From contig CAVQIM010000003.1 in the NCBI GenBank assembly GCA_963712595.1, positions 248,001-312,000 on the forward strand: DNA of 64,000 bases, written 5' to 3'. A program made the translations under genes and the position numbers. Of this stretch, positions 32,422 to 40,457 are shown piece after piece. The notes beneath the pieces were generated by a model. It was given only the letters and a program-made list of their open reading frames with translations, searched no databases and had not been told where the DNA came from. The stretch is from VRUE01 sp963712595 (GTDB lineage: Bacteria > Actinomycetota > Thermoleophilia > Solirubrobacterales > 70-9). Position 1 is the first letter of the stretch. The number at the start of each line of letters is the position of its first letter.

Positions 32422-32958
32422 ATGGCCGAGAAAAGTTTTGCTGACGCTTTGAACGAGCAGATCGCGAACGAGTTTGCGGCTTCGCAGCAATACGTGGGCG
32501 CTGCTGTCTACTACGACGCCGAGACTCTTCCCCGGCTGGCCCAGTTCTTCTACCGGCAGGCGCTGGAGGAGCGCGAGCACGCGATGATGATGATCCAGCA
32601 CTTGCTCGACGTCGGTGAGGAGATACACATCCCCGACATCAAGTCGCAGGAGACGACCTACGCCGACGGCAGCGCCCCGGTAAAGATGGCGCTCGAGCAG
32701 GAGAAGCGCGTCAGCGAGGAGATCTTCGCCCTCTTCGAGCTGGCTCGCGAGGTAAAGGACTACCGCGCCGAGCAGTTCCTGCAGTGGTTCGTCAAGGAGC
32801 AGGTGGAGGAGGTCGCGCTGATGCAGGACCTGCTCAACGTGGTCGAGCGCTCGAAGGAGAACCTGCTGCTGGCCGAGGACTACATCGCCCGCGAGAGCCT
32901 TGGCGAGGAGGGCTCGGATCCGACCGCACCCCCGATGGCCGGCGGCGCCGCAGGTTAG
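32422..32958 (+). CDS. Ferritin-like iron storage protein
   Basis: A 178-residue non-haem ferritin: NEQIANEFAASQQYVG gives the first ferroxidase glutamate, YRQALEEREHAMMMIQHLLD the E-x2-H pair and QWFVKEQVEEVALMQDLL the later glutamates. A polar tail (GEEGSDPTAPPMAGG) extends beyond the usual end. ATG 32422 follows AAGGAGAG. It oxidises and stores iron; no iron-box copy is seen upstream, which separates its control from the haem locus. Confidence 0.92.
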   Translation: MAEKSFADALNEQIANEFAASQQYVGAAVYYDAETLPRLAQFFYRQALEEREHAMMMIQHLLDVGEEIHIPDIKSQETTYADGSAPVKMALEQEKRVSEEIFALFELAREVKDYRAEQFLQWFVKEQVEEVALMQDLLNVVERSKENLLLAEDYIARESLGEEGSDPTAPPMAGGAAG

Positions 32959-32970
32959 GAACAGGGCCGC

Positions 32971-33762
32971 TCAGCCCAGCCAGCCAGCCCTGCTGCGCAT
33001 GCTCTTGATCCGGCGGAACTCGGCGATGTCCTCGCGCAGGGCGGCGGGGGCGGGGGCAGGCAGGAACCTGGCCGGAAGCGGTGACTCCACCACTCCGGTC
33101 TCGCTTGCGGTGACTTTGTAGGCGCGGGCGCCGCGGCGGGCGGTCACCGCGGCGGGCGGGCCGTCGCCCTCCCAGAGCAGGCCGGCATAGTCGTCGAGGC
33201 CGTAGCCATCGGGCATGCCGTCGCCGACGGCGTCGAGATAGGCGGCGCGGCGCTCGGGCTCGTTGTTGTAGTGGACGCAGAGGCTGCCCCCGAGGAGGCC
33301 GAGACCGGCCTCCGCCTCCGGCTTGCCCGAGGACTTGGTGATCCCGGCCTCGAACCAGCACATCGCGCCGGCGCTCTGGCCGGCGAGGACGATCCCCTGC
33401 CGCCAGGCGAGGCTGAGGATCGCGCTCAGTTCGTGGGCCTCCCAGACCGCGAGCAGGTTGACCAGGCTGCCGCCGCCGACGTAGATCAGGTCCTGGGCGA
33501 GCAGGTGGTCGCGCAGCGCCATCGGCCGGCGGCCGAGGCGGAAGAGCGAGAGGTCCGACGGCTCGCAGGGGCGCTCGCCGAAAGCGGCGTAGAAGCGGCC
33601 GATCTGCTCCGAGGTGTCGCCGCTCGCGGTCGGCACGATGCAGATCCGCGGCCGCCCGCCGGCGCGCTCGGTCGCCAGCCGCAGCATCAACTCGCTGACG
33701 GCGCGATCGGGCGGGCGCGAGGTGAAGTCGTGGCCGCCGAGGGTGAGGATGCGGGAGACCAT
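32971..33762 (-). CDS. Peptidase S51 family protein (peptidase E-like), copy 1
   Basis: A 263-residue protein with LIYVGGGSLVNLLAVW and the nucleophile loop GIVLAGQSAGAMCWFEAG, in which Ser is the S51 catalytic residue, and later CVHYNNEPERRAAYL. S51 enzymes include peptidase E (Asp-Xaa dipeptides) and cyanophycinase. A basic tail (RRIKSMRSRAGW) ends it. It converges with ferritin at 12 bases and lies 6 bases after a paralogue. Confidence 0.87.
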   Translation of the reverse strand: MVSRILTLGGHDFTSRPPDRAVSELMLRLATERAGGRPRICIVPTASGDTSEQIGRFYAAFGERPCEPSDLSLFRLGRRPMALRDHLLAQDLIYVGGGSLVNLLAVWEAHELSAILSLAWRQGIVLAGQSAGAMCWFEAGITKSSGKPEAEAGLGLLGGSLCVHYNNEPERRAAYLDAVGDGMPDGYGLDDYAGLLWEGDGPPAAVTARRGARAYKVTASETGVVESPLPARFLPAPAPAALREDIAEFRRIKSMRSRAGWLG

Positions 33763-33768
33763 CGGGGG

Positions 33769-34530
33769 CTAGGCGGCGACGGCGCGCTGGGTCGAGTCCC
33801 CCGAGTGCGGCCCGCCCTCCGCAGCTCCCAGATAAGCGGTGTCGAGTGCCGTCTCGGCGACCCCGTCCTCGCCGAGGGCGAGGCTGTAGCCTCGCGCCGT
33901 GGGTCGCGAGGCCACCACACGGCACAGCTCGGTGTCGACGAAGTGCAGGGCGGCGCCGTCCCCGGCGGCGTAGCCGGCGCGCATCCCGGCCCGCAGCAGG
34001 CCGTGGTAGGCAAGGCCACGGTCGGAGCCCGGCTCGTAGTGGACGCAGTTGCTGAAGGGAAGCAGGCCCAACCCCTCGACCCGCTGCGGAGCGCCGTGGA
34101 ACCCGCTCACCGCCTCGGCGAACCAGCAAAGCGAGCCAGCCGAGAGGCCGCAGAGGACGACGCCGTTCTCCCAAGCCTCGCGCAGGATCCCGTCGATCCC
34201 GTGCGCACGCCAGACGCCGAGCAGGCTGACGACGCTGCCGCCGCCGACGTAGATCAGGTCTTGGGAGAGCAGATGCGCGCGCAGATCGGCCGGCCCCTGC
34301 TCGCGCCGGAACAGCGAGATGTGGGTTGCCTCGCACCGCTCCGCCGGAAAGGCACGGTAGAAGCGGACGACGTAGTGATCGGCGTCACCGCTTGCGGATG
34401 GCAAGAAGCAAACGCGCGGCCGCTTCGACCGGCAGAGGCCGAGCACGTACTCGTCGAGCAGCGGGTTGCCCGACTCCATCGAGAAGCCGCCGCCGCCGAA
34501 GGCCACGATCTGGCGAGGCGCAGTCTTCAT
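33769..34530 (-). CDS. Peptidase S51 family protein (peptidase E-like), copy 2
   Basis: A 253-residue paralogue of the preceding protein: QIVAFGGGGFSME, LIYVGGGSVVSLLGVW, GVVLCGLSAGSLCWFAEA (nucleophile Ser) and CVHYEPGSDRGLAYH. The nucleophile loop differs (GLSAGS versus GQSAGA), so specificity may have diverged. ATG 34530 is chosen; a longer frame upstream crosses a 12-bp palindrome and is unlikely. The two copies form an operon. Confidence 0.87.
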   Translation of the reverse strand: MKTAPRQIVAFGGGGFSMESGNPLLDEYVLGLCRSKRPRVCFLPSASGDADHYVVRFYRAFPAERCEATHISLFRREQGPADLRAHLLSQDLIYVGGGSVVSLLGVWRAHGIDGILREAWENGVVLCGLSAGSLCWFAEAVSGFHGAPQRVEGLGLLPFSNCVHYEPGSDRGLAYHGLLRAGMRAGYAAGDGAALHFVDTELCRVVASRPTARGYSLALGEDGVAETALDTAYLGAAEGGPHSGDSTQRAVAA

Positions 34531-34562
34531 CGTCAAATGGTCCCGGCGCGCCGCCCCCGGGT

Positions 34563-34574
34563 CCTTGTACAAGG
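34563..34574. promoter_or_regulatory. Perfect 12-bp palindrome upstream of the S51 operon
   Basis: CCTTGTACAAGG lies about 33 bases before the ATG of the first-transcribed S51 gene and after the sigma factor stop. It is a candidate operator. No regulator family is assigned. Confidence 0.3.
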
Positions 34575-34636
34575 GTCCTAGATTCGGCTCAGCGCCATCG
34601 CCCGCGTGTACAGGTGCCCCGTGGCGATCCGAGCGG

Positions 34637-35134
34637 CTAGCGGAGAAGGCTGCCAGCGCCCGGCAACGCCGCATTCGCAGTGGCCCGCCGCCGCTTTCGC
34701 GACGGCGTCGGCATCGCGTCGCCCATCGCCCGGCGCAGTTTGTGGCGCACCCGGTGCAACCGCACCTTGACCGTGCCGATCGGGATCCCGAGCCGCCGCG
34801 CGATCGCCTCCTGCGTCAGGTCCTCGTTGTAGCGCAGGCGCAGCAGCTGGCGGTCGCGCTCGTCGAGGTCGTTGAGCGCCGCATGGAGATCGGCGCGCTC
34901 GACCGTGGCGAGAACGCGCTCGTCTTCCACGCCCTCCTTCGCCTCGGGCTCGGCGACGGGATCGGGACGCACGCGGGCGTGCTGGCGGAAGGCCTCGTTG
35001 CGGACGATCGTCGCCAGCCACTCTTTGCGTCGGTCTTTCTCGCGGAGAGTGGAGCGGCGGCGCCAGGCGCGCAGCAGCGCGTCCTGAGCGATGTCCTCCG
35101 CCTCGCTTGGGTTCTTCGAGTAGCGGTAGGCCAT
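34637..35134 (-). CDS. ECF-type RNA polymerase sigma factor
   Basis: A 165-residue sigma-70 family protein from ATG 35134. Region 2 begins AYRYSKNPSEAEDIAQDALLRAWRR and region 4 holds LDERDRQLLRLRYNEDLTQEAIARRLGIPIGTVKVRLHRVRHKLR. The open frame continues upstream to 35224 and reads like the missing start of region 2 (GWQWEEAHRFCLR) but offers no ATG, GTG or TTG, only CTG and ATC codons. The true start may thus be non-canonical and add up to about 25 residues. A basic C-terminal tail follows region 4. No anti-sigma gene is adjacent. Confidence 0.85.
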   Translation of the reverse strand: MAYRYSKNPSEAEDIAQDALLRAWRRRSTLREKDRRKEWLATIVRNEAFRQHARVRPDPVAEPEAKEGVEDERVLATVERADLHAALNDLDERDRQLLRLRYNEDLTQEAIARRLGIPIGTVKVRLHRVRHKLRRAMGDAMPTPSRKRRRATANAALPGAGSLLR

Positions 35135-35290
35135 GCGCAGGCAGAAGCGGTGGGCCTCCTCCCACTGCCAGCCGTCGTCAGCATCGGCTTGAACGATCGA
35201 AACGTTGATTGATCGACCGTACTACTTCTAAAACCAAAAAGGTGAAATTTAATGCTGAAACTTTTTTGATCATATTTCGGTCTTTAAATC
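35135..35290. promoter_or_regulatory. AT-rich divergent spacer between sigma factor and methyltransferase
   Basis: The stretch 35200-35290 is markedly AT-rich for this chromosome (runs of A and T at 35230-35275) and separates two divergent genes. It very likely carries both promoters. Part of it (to 35224) may also encode the sigma factor N-terminus. No inverted repeat of note is seen. Confidence 0.4.
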
Positions 35291-36097
35291 GTGGTGCTCG
35301 CAACGGCAGGAAAGACTGGGGACGACTGGGCTGAACGCACCTACGAGGCGATGGCCCCGGTCTATGACGACTTCACCGCTCATCACGACTACGAGGGCTG
35401 GCTAACGGATCTTCTGGCGGCGCTCGAGCCTCACGGGCTACAGGGACAGCGGCTGCTCGACGTCGGCTGCGGAACCGGCAAGAGCTTCATGCCGATGCTG
35501 CCGCGCGGTTGGCAGATCACCGGCTGCGACGTCTCCACCTCGATGCTGGACCTGGCCCGCAGCAAGGCCGGCGACTCGATCAGCCTTGCCGTCGCGGACA
35601 TGCGCGAGCTGCCCAAGTTCGGTGAGTTCGACCTGATCTGGGCGCTCGACGACGCAATCAACTATCTGCTCAGCACAGAGGAACTCGAGTCGGCGCTGGC
35701 CGGGATGCGGACGAACCTCGCCCCCACCGGGCTGCTGCTGTTCGACGTCAACACGATCCTCTCCTACCGCACCTTCTTCGCCGAAACCGAGGTAGTCGAA
35801 CGGGGCGGCATGCGCCTGGTCTGGCGCGGGCAGGCGGCGACGGACGTCTCGCCGGGCTCGATCTGCGAATCGACACTCGACGTGGAGGACGAAGAGGCGG
35901 AGGGGGGCGACGTGGTCTCGACCCTCACCCACCGCCAGCGTCACTTCACCGAAGCTGAGGTGCTGGGGACCCTCGAGCGAGCGGGCCTGGAGTGCCTCGA
36001 CGTACACGGCCACGGCCTCGACGGAATTCTCAAGCAGCCGCTCGACGAATCGATTCACACCAAGGCGATCTACATCGCCCGCAGCACCCCCGCGTAG
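35291..36097 (+). CDS. SAM-dependent class I methyltransferase
   Basis: A 268-residue protein: an N-terminal YEAMAPVYDDFTAHHDYEGW cap, motif I LLDVGCGTGKSF, ADMRELPKFGEFDLIWALDDAINYL for motifs post-I to II, and a C-terminal LDGILKQPLDES. It resembles the small-molecule methyltransferases with a Tyr-Asp cap; the substrate is unknown. The start is GTG 35291 (or GTG 35294) with no clear ribosome-binding site. Confidence 0.82.
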   Translation: MVLATAGKTGDDWAERTYEAMAPVYDDFTAHHDYEGWLTDLLAALEPHGLQGQRLLDVGCGTGKSFMPMLPRGWQITGCDVSTSMLDLARSKAGDSISLAVADMRELPKFGEFDLIWALDDAINYLLSTEELESALAGMRTNLAPTGLLLFDVNTILSYRTFFAETEVVERGGMRLVWRGQAATDVSPGSICESTLDVEDEEAEGGDVVSTLTHRQRHFTEAEVLGTLERAGLECLDVHGHGLDGILKQPLDESIHTKAIYIARSTPA

Positions 36098-36121
36098 CGC
36101 CCGTACCATGCCGTAACTCCC

Positions 36122-38083
36122 ATGCCTGAACCAGTCAGGCGCAGCAAGCGCTACATGCCCGGCCTCGATGGGCTGCGAGCCATCGCCGTGCTCGCCGTCA
36201 TCGCCTACCACCTCGAATTCGGGTGGGCGCCCGGTGGCCTGCTCGGGGTCGGGATCTTCTTCACCCTCAGCGGCTACCTGATTACCGACATCCTGCTTTC
36301 GCACATGGTGCGCCGCGACATGCGGCTCACCGACTTCTGGCTGGGCCGGGCTCGCCGCCTGCTGCCGGCGCTCTTCCTGATGCTTGTCGTGGTGGTGGCC
36401 TGGGTGACGATCTTCGGCCCGGCCCAGCCGTCGAAGTTCCGCGACGCCGTCGTTGCAGCCGCGCTCTACGTGAGCAACTGGCAACTGATCTTCCAGCACG
36501 TCTCCTACTTCGCCCGCTTCGGGGGGCCCGAACCGCTCGGCCATCTCTGGTCGCTGGCGGTCGAGGAGCAGTTCTACATCGTCTGGCCCTTCCTGATGCT
36601 GCTCGGCGTCCGCTTCGTGCGCGAGAAGCCCGGCACGCCGGCGGGCGTGCGCCCGAGGCTCGCGGTGGTCACCCTGGTCATGGCAGCCGCCTCGGCGATC
36701 CTGATGGCGGTTCTGTACCACCCGAGCTTCGACCCCTCCCGGGTATACGACGGCACCGACACGCGCGCCTTCGAGCTGCTCGGCGGCGCCGCGCTGGCGA
36801 TGGTGTGGCCGAGCCGGCGGCTGAAGGCCGGCATCTCGGCGGGGGCGCGCAACGTCCTCGACGGCGTCGGCGCGGTTGGGCTGGTGACGATCGCCCTCCT
36901 GATCTGGCGCACCGACCAGTACTCGCCCTTCATCTACCACGGCGGCCTGGTGCTGCTGACGATCGCCACGGTGCTGGTCGTAGCCGCACTGGCGCATCCG
37001 GCGTCGCGGCTTGGCCCAGCCCTGGGGTGGGGGCCGCTGCGCTGGATCGGGGTGCGCTCGTACGGCATCTACCTCTGGCACTTCCCGATCATCGTCCTCA
37101 CGTCGCCGAGCGGAGCGCACGAGCCCAGCCTGCTCCGCGACGCGCTGCAGGTCGCGGCCACGTTCGGCATCGCGGCACTGTCCTGGCGCTACGTCGAGGA
37201 GCCGGTGCGCCACGGGGCGCTCGGGCGCCTCTGGCGGCGGCTTCGCTCGCAGGGATGGCAACCGGAGGCGGTTTCCCAGCGGGGCTGGATTGCGGCAGGC
37301 GCGCTTGCCGCCGTCCTGCTCGTCTCGGTGGTCGGCCTCGCCGGCGTCGCACTCGACCCCAACGCCGAACCGCCGGTGGCCGAGGGCAGTGCCGCCTCCT
37401 CGCCGGTGCCGGCCTCGAGGATCGTCGAGGCGGTCCGGGAAGCCGACGAACCGGCGATCCCGGGCCACACCTCCTGCCACTCGGTCGTCCACATCGGCGA
37501 CTCGACCTCCGAGGGGCTGACCTCGACCAACTACCTGCCGTCGCCCGGCGATCGCAGCGAAGCCCAGTACGCCCGCGTCGGCGCCACCACCTCCTATTTC
37601 TCCATCTCCGGGGCCCGCTCGATCGTCGAGACCTACGAAGGCGAACCCAATGCCTACGAAGCGGCGCTGGCCTGGCAGGCAGAAGGCTTCCGCGGCTGCT
37701 GGGTCTTCGCCCTCGGCACCAACGACACCGCTGACGTCTTCGTCGGCGGCAGCGTCGACCAGCTCGAACGGATCGAGAAGATGATGTCCGCGGTCGGCGG
37801 CGAACCGGTGCTCTGGGTCAACGTCAAGTCACTCGAGACGAGCGGGCCCTACGCGGCGGAGAACATGGTCGCGTGGGACCAGGCCCTGTTGGAGGCGTGT
37901 CCGCGCTATCCCAACATGCGCGTCTATAACTGGGCCGCCGACGTCAAGGACGCCTGGTTCATCGACGACGGCATCCACTTCACCACCCCCGGCTACCGCG
38001 CACGAGCGCGCCTCATCGCCGACGCGCTCGCCGAAGCCTTCCCGGCAGGCGCCGAGTCGCCGCCCCGCTGCGTCGTCGGCTAG
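36122..38083 (+). CDS. Acyltransferase-3 membrane protein with C-terminal SGNH domain (OafA type)
   Basis: A 653-residue protein. Residues about 10-370 are the acyltransferase-3 unit: MPGLDGLRAIAVLAVIAYH (catalytic His), FFTLSGYLITDIL, RARRLLPALFLML and about ten helices. An eleventh helix near 395 leads to an extracellular SGNH hydrolase-like domain (about 445-650) with HIGDSTSEGL (block I Ser) and DDGIHFTTPGYRARA (block V Asp-His). Such fusions O-acetylate surface polysaccharide or peptidoglycan. The stop lies in an arm of inverted repeat E. Confidence 0.9.
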   Translation: MPEPVRRSKRYMPGLDGLRAIAVLAVIAYHLEFGWAPGGLLGVGIFFTLSGYLITDILLSHMVRRDMRLTDFWLGRARRLLPALFLMLVVVVAWVTIFGPAQPSKFRDAVVAAALYVSNWQLIFQHVSYFARFGGPEPLGHLWSLAVEEQFYIVWPFLMLLGVRFVREKPGTPAGVRPRLAVVTLVMAAASAILMAVLYHPSFDPSRVYDGTDTRAFELLGGAALAMVWPSRRLKAGISAGARNVLDGVGAVGLVTIALLIWRTDQYSPFIYHGGLVLLTIATVLVVAALAHPASRLGPALGWGPLRWIGVRSYGIYLWHFPIIVLTSPSGAHEPSLLRDALQVAATFGIAALSWRYVEEPVRHGALGRLWRRLRSQGWQPEAVSQRGWIAAGALAAVLLVSVVGLAGVALDPNAEPPVAEGSAASSPVPASRIVEAVREADEPAIPGHTSCHSVVHIGDSTSEGLTSTNYLPSPGDRSEAQYARVGATTSYFSISGARSIVETYEGEPNAYEAALAWQAEGFRGCWVFALGTNDTADVFVGGSVDQLERIEKMMSAVGGEPVLWVNVKSLETSGPYAAENMVAWDQALLEACPRYPNMRVYNWAADVKDAWFIDDGIHFTTPGYRARARLIADALAEAFPAGAESPPRCVVG

Positions 38084-38318
38084 GAGGGTTGGCGAACCTT
38101 GGAGCCGACCGGCGAGACACGCGCAGCCGACATCCACCCCACCCAGGGGTGGTCAAAGTCGGATGCGCCGAGCCGCCCTGGGTCAGGTGGGACCAGCTCC
38201 GCATCAACCTGACGGAACCGGATACTCATGAACAGCGCTATTCGGGCGACTGAGGACGCCGCACCGCGCCGTGTCCGCCGCCGCTGGACGCGTGCGGGGG
38301 TTTCGCCAATCCTCCTAG
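38080..38318. repeat. Nested inverted repeat E (shares core with D)
   Basis: Outer arms CTAGGAGGGTTGGCGAA (38080-38096) and TTCGCCAATCCTCCTAG (38302-38318) match except for one G-U-compatible pair. They contain the stop codons of both convergent genes. Inside, 38233-38263 repeats a 31-base core of repeat D with one change, and CGGATACTCA (38219-38228) is shared with repeats A and B. Additional small hairpins lie between 38130 and 38210. No gene is seen in this 231-base gap. Confidence 0.65.
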
Positions 38319-38740
38319 AGGATCTGCGCGTCGAGGAAGCCGGCGATCAGCACCAGCCAACCGCCGATCTCGGCCGCGATCAGGCTGAACATGAAGGCGT
38401 TCATGCCGTGGATCGGCCGGCGGAACTGGTTGTCGGTGTCGCGGCGCCAGCCGTGCACCGCGTACCCCGCCACCGCGGCGAAGAAATAGAACGCCATCGC
38501 GCCGGCGGCGAGCAGGTTGACGAGGACGCCCCAGCCGCTGAGCTGGACGAAGGTCGCGACCAGGAGCAGGGCGAAGCTGTAGAGCAGCGCCGCCCGGTGG
38601 GCGACGTCGACGTACGGATGCGCGAGCCCCTCCTCCGACGCGTCCATCTGGCGGAACTTCCAGACCCCGAGCAGCAGCGCCCAGAGGAACATCGCCGCGG
38701 ACAGCAACAGCACCGCCTTCGTATCGTCTCCCAGATCCAT
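38315..38740 (-). CDS. Four-helix membrane protein of unknown function
   Basis: A 141-residue integral membrane protein with four predicted helices (about 8-28, 47-68, 72-95 and 112-135). Polar conserved-looking residues lie between them: FRQMDASEEG, HPYVDVAHRAALLYS and VHGWRRDTDNQFRRPIHGMNA. The histidines at helix ends might bind a cofactor. I cannot assign a family. It is divergent from the VOC gene and convergent with the acyltransferase. Confidence 0.7.
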   Translation of the reverse strand: MDLGDDTKAVLLLSAAMFLWALLLGVWKFRQMDASEEGLAHPYVDVAHRAALLYSFALLLVATFVQLSGWGVLVNLLAAGAMAFYFFAAVAGYAVHGWRRDTDNQFRRPIHGMNAFMFSLIAAEIGGWLVLIAGFLDAQIL

Positions 38741-38769
38741 ACCCGTTGAATACCACCGAGGAGGAAGCC

Positions 38770-39150
38770 ATGTCCGCCGCCACCGTCACCGGCGTCGATT
38801 TCGCCACCGTCTTCGTCACCGACTACCCCGCCGCCGTCGAGTTCTACGGCCAGACCCTGGGCCTCGAGCAATCGGCCGACTACGGGAAAATCCCCGGAGG
38901 CGAGTTCGAGACCGGCAACCTGACCCTGCAGGTTCTCGACGCGGCTTCGGTCGGCCGCGAGTTTCAGCCCAACACCCACCCGATCGCCTTTCACGTCGGG
39001 GACGTCGAAGCCGCCCGCACCGAGCTCGAAGGCAAGGGGGTCGAGTTCCTCGCCGAGACCATGGACAGCGGCGTCTGCCACCTGGTCCCCTTCTCCGACC
39101 TCGACGGCAACGTGCTCATGCTCCACCACCGCTACGCCCCGCGCGACTGA
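38770..39150 (+). CDS. VOC (glyoxalase/bleomycin-resistance fold) protein
   Basis: A 126-residue single VOC domain pair: VDFATVFVTDYPAAVEFYGQTLGL, HPIAFHVGDVEAARTELEGKGVEF and LVPFSDLDGNVLMLHHRYAP. The metal-ligand positions (His in IAFHV, a terminal Glu equivalent replaced by Met/Leu) look incomplete, so catalysis is uncertain. ATG 38770 follows GAGGAAG. Function unknown. Confidence 0.82.
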   Translation: MSAATVTGVDFATVFVTDYPAAVEFYGQTLGLEQSADYGKIPGGEFETGNLTLQVLDAASVGREFQPNTHPIAFHVGDVEAARTELEGKGVEFLAETMDSGVCHLVPFSDLDGNVLMLHHRYAPRD

Positions 39151-39255
39151 GTCAACGGGGTCTCCCCGCCCCGATCCCAGCATCCGCCTCAAGGTCCAGC
39201 AACTGGCCGCCAGCGACGACCTCCCTGGATCACGCGCAGGCGCGGCATCCAACAG

Positions 39256-39329
39256 CGGGAGCGACGGGACTCGAACCCGCGACCTCTGGCGTGACAGGCC
39301 AGCGCTCTAACCAGCTGAGCTACGCCCCC
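39256..39329 (-). tRNA. tRNA-Asp (anticodon GTC)
   Basis: On the minus strand the gene begins GGGGGCG and ends CGCTCCC with discriminator G, giving a 7-bp acceptor stem with one G-U pair. The D arm is GCTCAGCTGGTTAGAGC, the anticodon stem-loop CTGGCCTGTCACGCCAG has anticodon GTC, and the T arm contains GGTTCGAGTCC. CCA is not encoded. It is 74 bases long. Confidence 0.95.
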
Positions 39330-39365
39330 GGAAGTCGGACGACTCTCGCCCGGGCGGGCATTATC

Positions 39366-40457
39366 TCAGGGTCGCTGGATTTGCAGCTTGAAGGTGCCGC
39401 CGGTGGGTCGGGTCGAGGTGATCTCGAGGCGCAGGCCGGACTGGCCGCAGACGGTGTAGTCGAGCTGGCGATGGAGATCGAGCTGGTCGCGGGAGGTGCG
39501 GAGGAGCCTGCCGGCACGGCTACGAAGGACCAACTCGTAGCCGTGCCTGCGCAGGCTGGCCGGGCGCAGGCTGACCGTCCCATCGAGCGGCGTCTGCAGC
39601 GACTCGACGGCTGCGCCCTCCCCCCTGGCCGGTACGTGCCCGGAGAGCACGAAGCGTTTGCGACCCTGCCAGGGCGAAAGCGTGTCTTCCCGAATCGCCC
39701 GAAAGGAAGCGGGCGTTGGCTTCAGCGCGGGGAAGTAGCGCCACCGGACCTGCGTGTTCGGGAAGCGGTAGTGGGCAAAGGACTCGGCAAAGGCCTCGCC
39801 GGGGTCCTCGAAGTAGTGGGTCCCCTCGTCACCCGGGAAGAGCCGCCCCGCACGCCTGCCCCGGCAGACGTTCTCGACGCTGGCCCAGCGCTCGGGGCCC
39901 CAGTCGATCGCGCTGCCGAACGGCGGCGGCATCCTGCGGTGCTGGGCAACGTGGTGGCCGTACTCGTGGGCGAGGACGAAGTCGAACGTCGCCCCGTCGC
40001 CGTCGGCTTCCTGGTAGCCGCCGATGACGATCTTGTTCTCGCCGACGAAGTAGCAGGCCTCGGCACCGAAGCCACAGTCGTAGCCGAGCTGGAATTCCGT
40101 GTCGAGCTGAACCGTGAGCAGGCTGACCTCGTCGCCGTGGATCAGGGTGCCGATGAAGTCCGCGATCTGCTGGGGATCGGTCGTGTCGCAGGCCTGCGCG
40201 CAGGCGGTCGTGACGCTGACCTCGATCGTCGCGTCGGTGCCGTCGTGGATCGGGTAGCGCAGCGCCGACGCCTCTGCCGAGATCCGCGCTGAGGCCAGGC
40301 CGGGTTTCGTAACGACGACGTCGCGCAGCGGCACCGCGGGGTGCGGCACCCCGAGCGAGCTCATCGCTTCGCGGCTACCCGCCGCCGCTCCGCCCGGAGC
40401 GGCGAGGAGAAGGATCATGGCCATGCCCGCAAGCGCCCCCGCCGGGCGCCGGCTCAC
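39366..40457 (-). CDS. Secreted zinc metallopeptidase-like protein (HExxH)
   Basis: A 363-residue exported protein. GTG 40457 overlaps the preceding gene's stop (GTGA) and opens a signal peptide (to about residue 27). The zinc motif is FVLAHEYGHHVAQH (about residue 160), with a later glutamate-rich segment DPGEAFAESFAHYRF as possible third ligand. The C-terminal part (about 265-363) is a beta domain, with LRLEITSTRPTGGTFKLQI, like bacterial pre-peptidase C-terminal domains. It resembles secreted metallopeptidases; the substrate is unknown. Confidence 0.75.
   Translation of the reverse strand: MSRRPAGALAGMAMILLLAAPGGAAAGSREAMSSLGVPHPAVPLRDVVVTKPGLASARISAEASALRYPIHDGTDATIEVSVTTACAQACDTTDPQQIADFIGTLIHGDEVSLLTVQLDTEFQLGYDCGFGAEACYFVGENKIVIGGYQEADGDGATFDFVLAHEYGHHVAQHRRMPPPFGSAIDWGPERWASVENVCRGRRAGRLFPGDEGTHYFEDPGEAFAESFAHYRFPNTQVRWRYFPALKPTPASFRAIREDTLSPWQGRKRFVLSGHVPARGEGAAVESLQTPLDGTVSLRPASLRRHGYELVLRSRAGRLLRTSRDQLDLHRQLDYTVCGQSGLRLEITSTRPTGGTFKLQIQRP

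Noticed and set aside
35438..37492. Long minus-strand open frame opposite the methyltransferase and acyltransferase
   Set aside because: Same reason: shadow of genes with clear domains and start signals.
39256..39329. tRNA-Asp as an attachment site of an integrated element
   Set aside because: No direct repeat of the tRNA 3' end and no integrase nearby.
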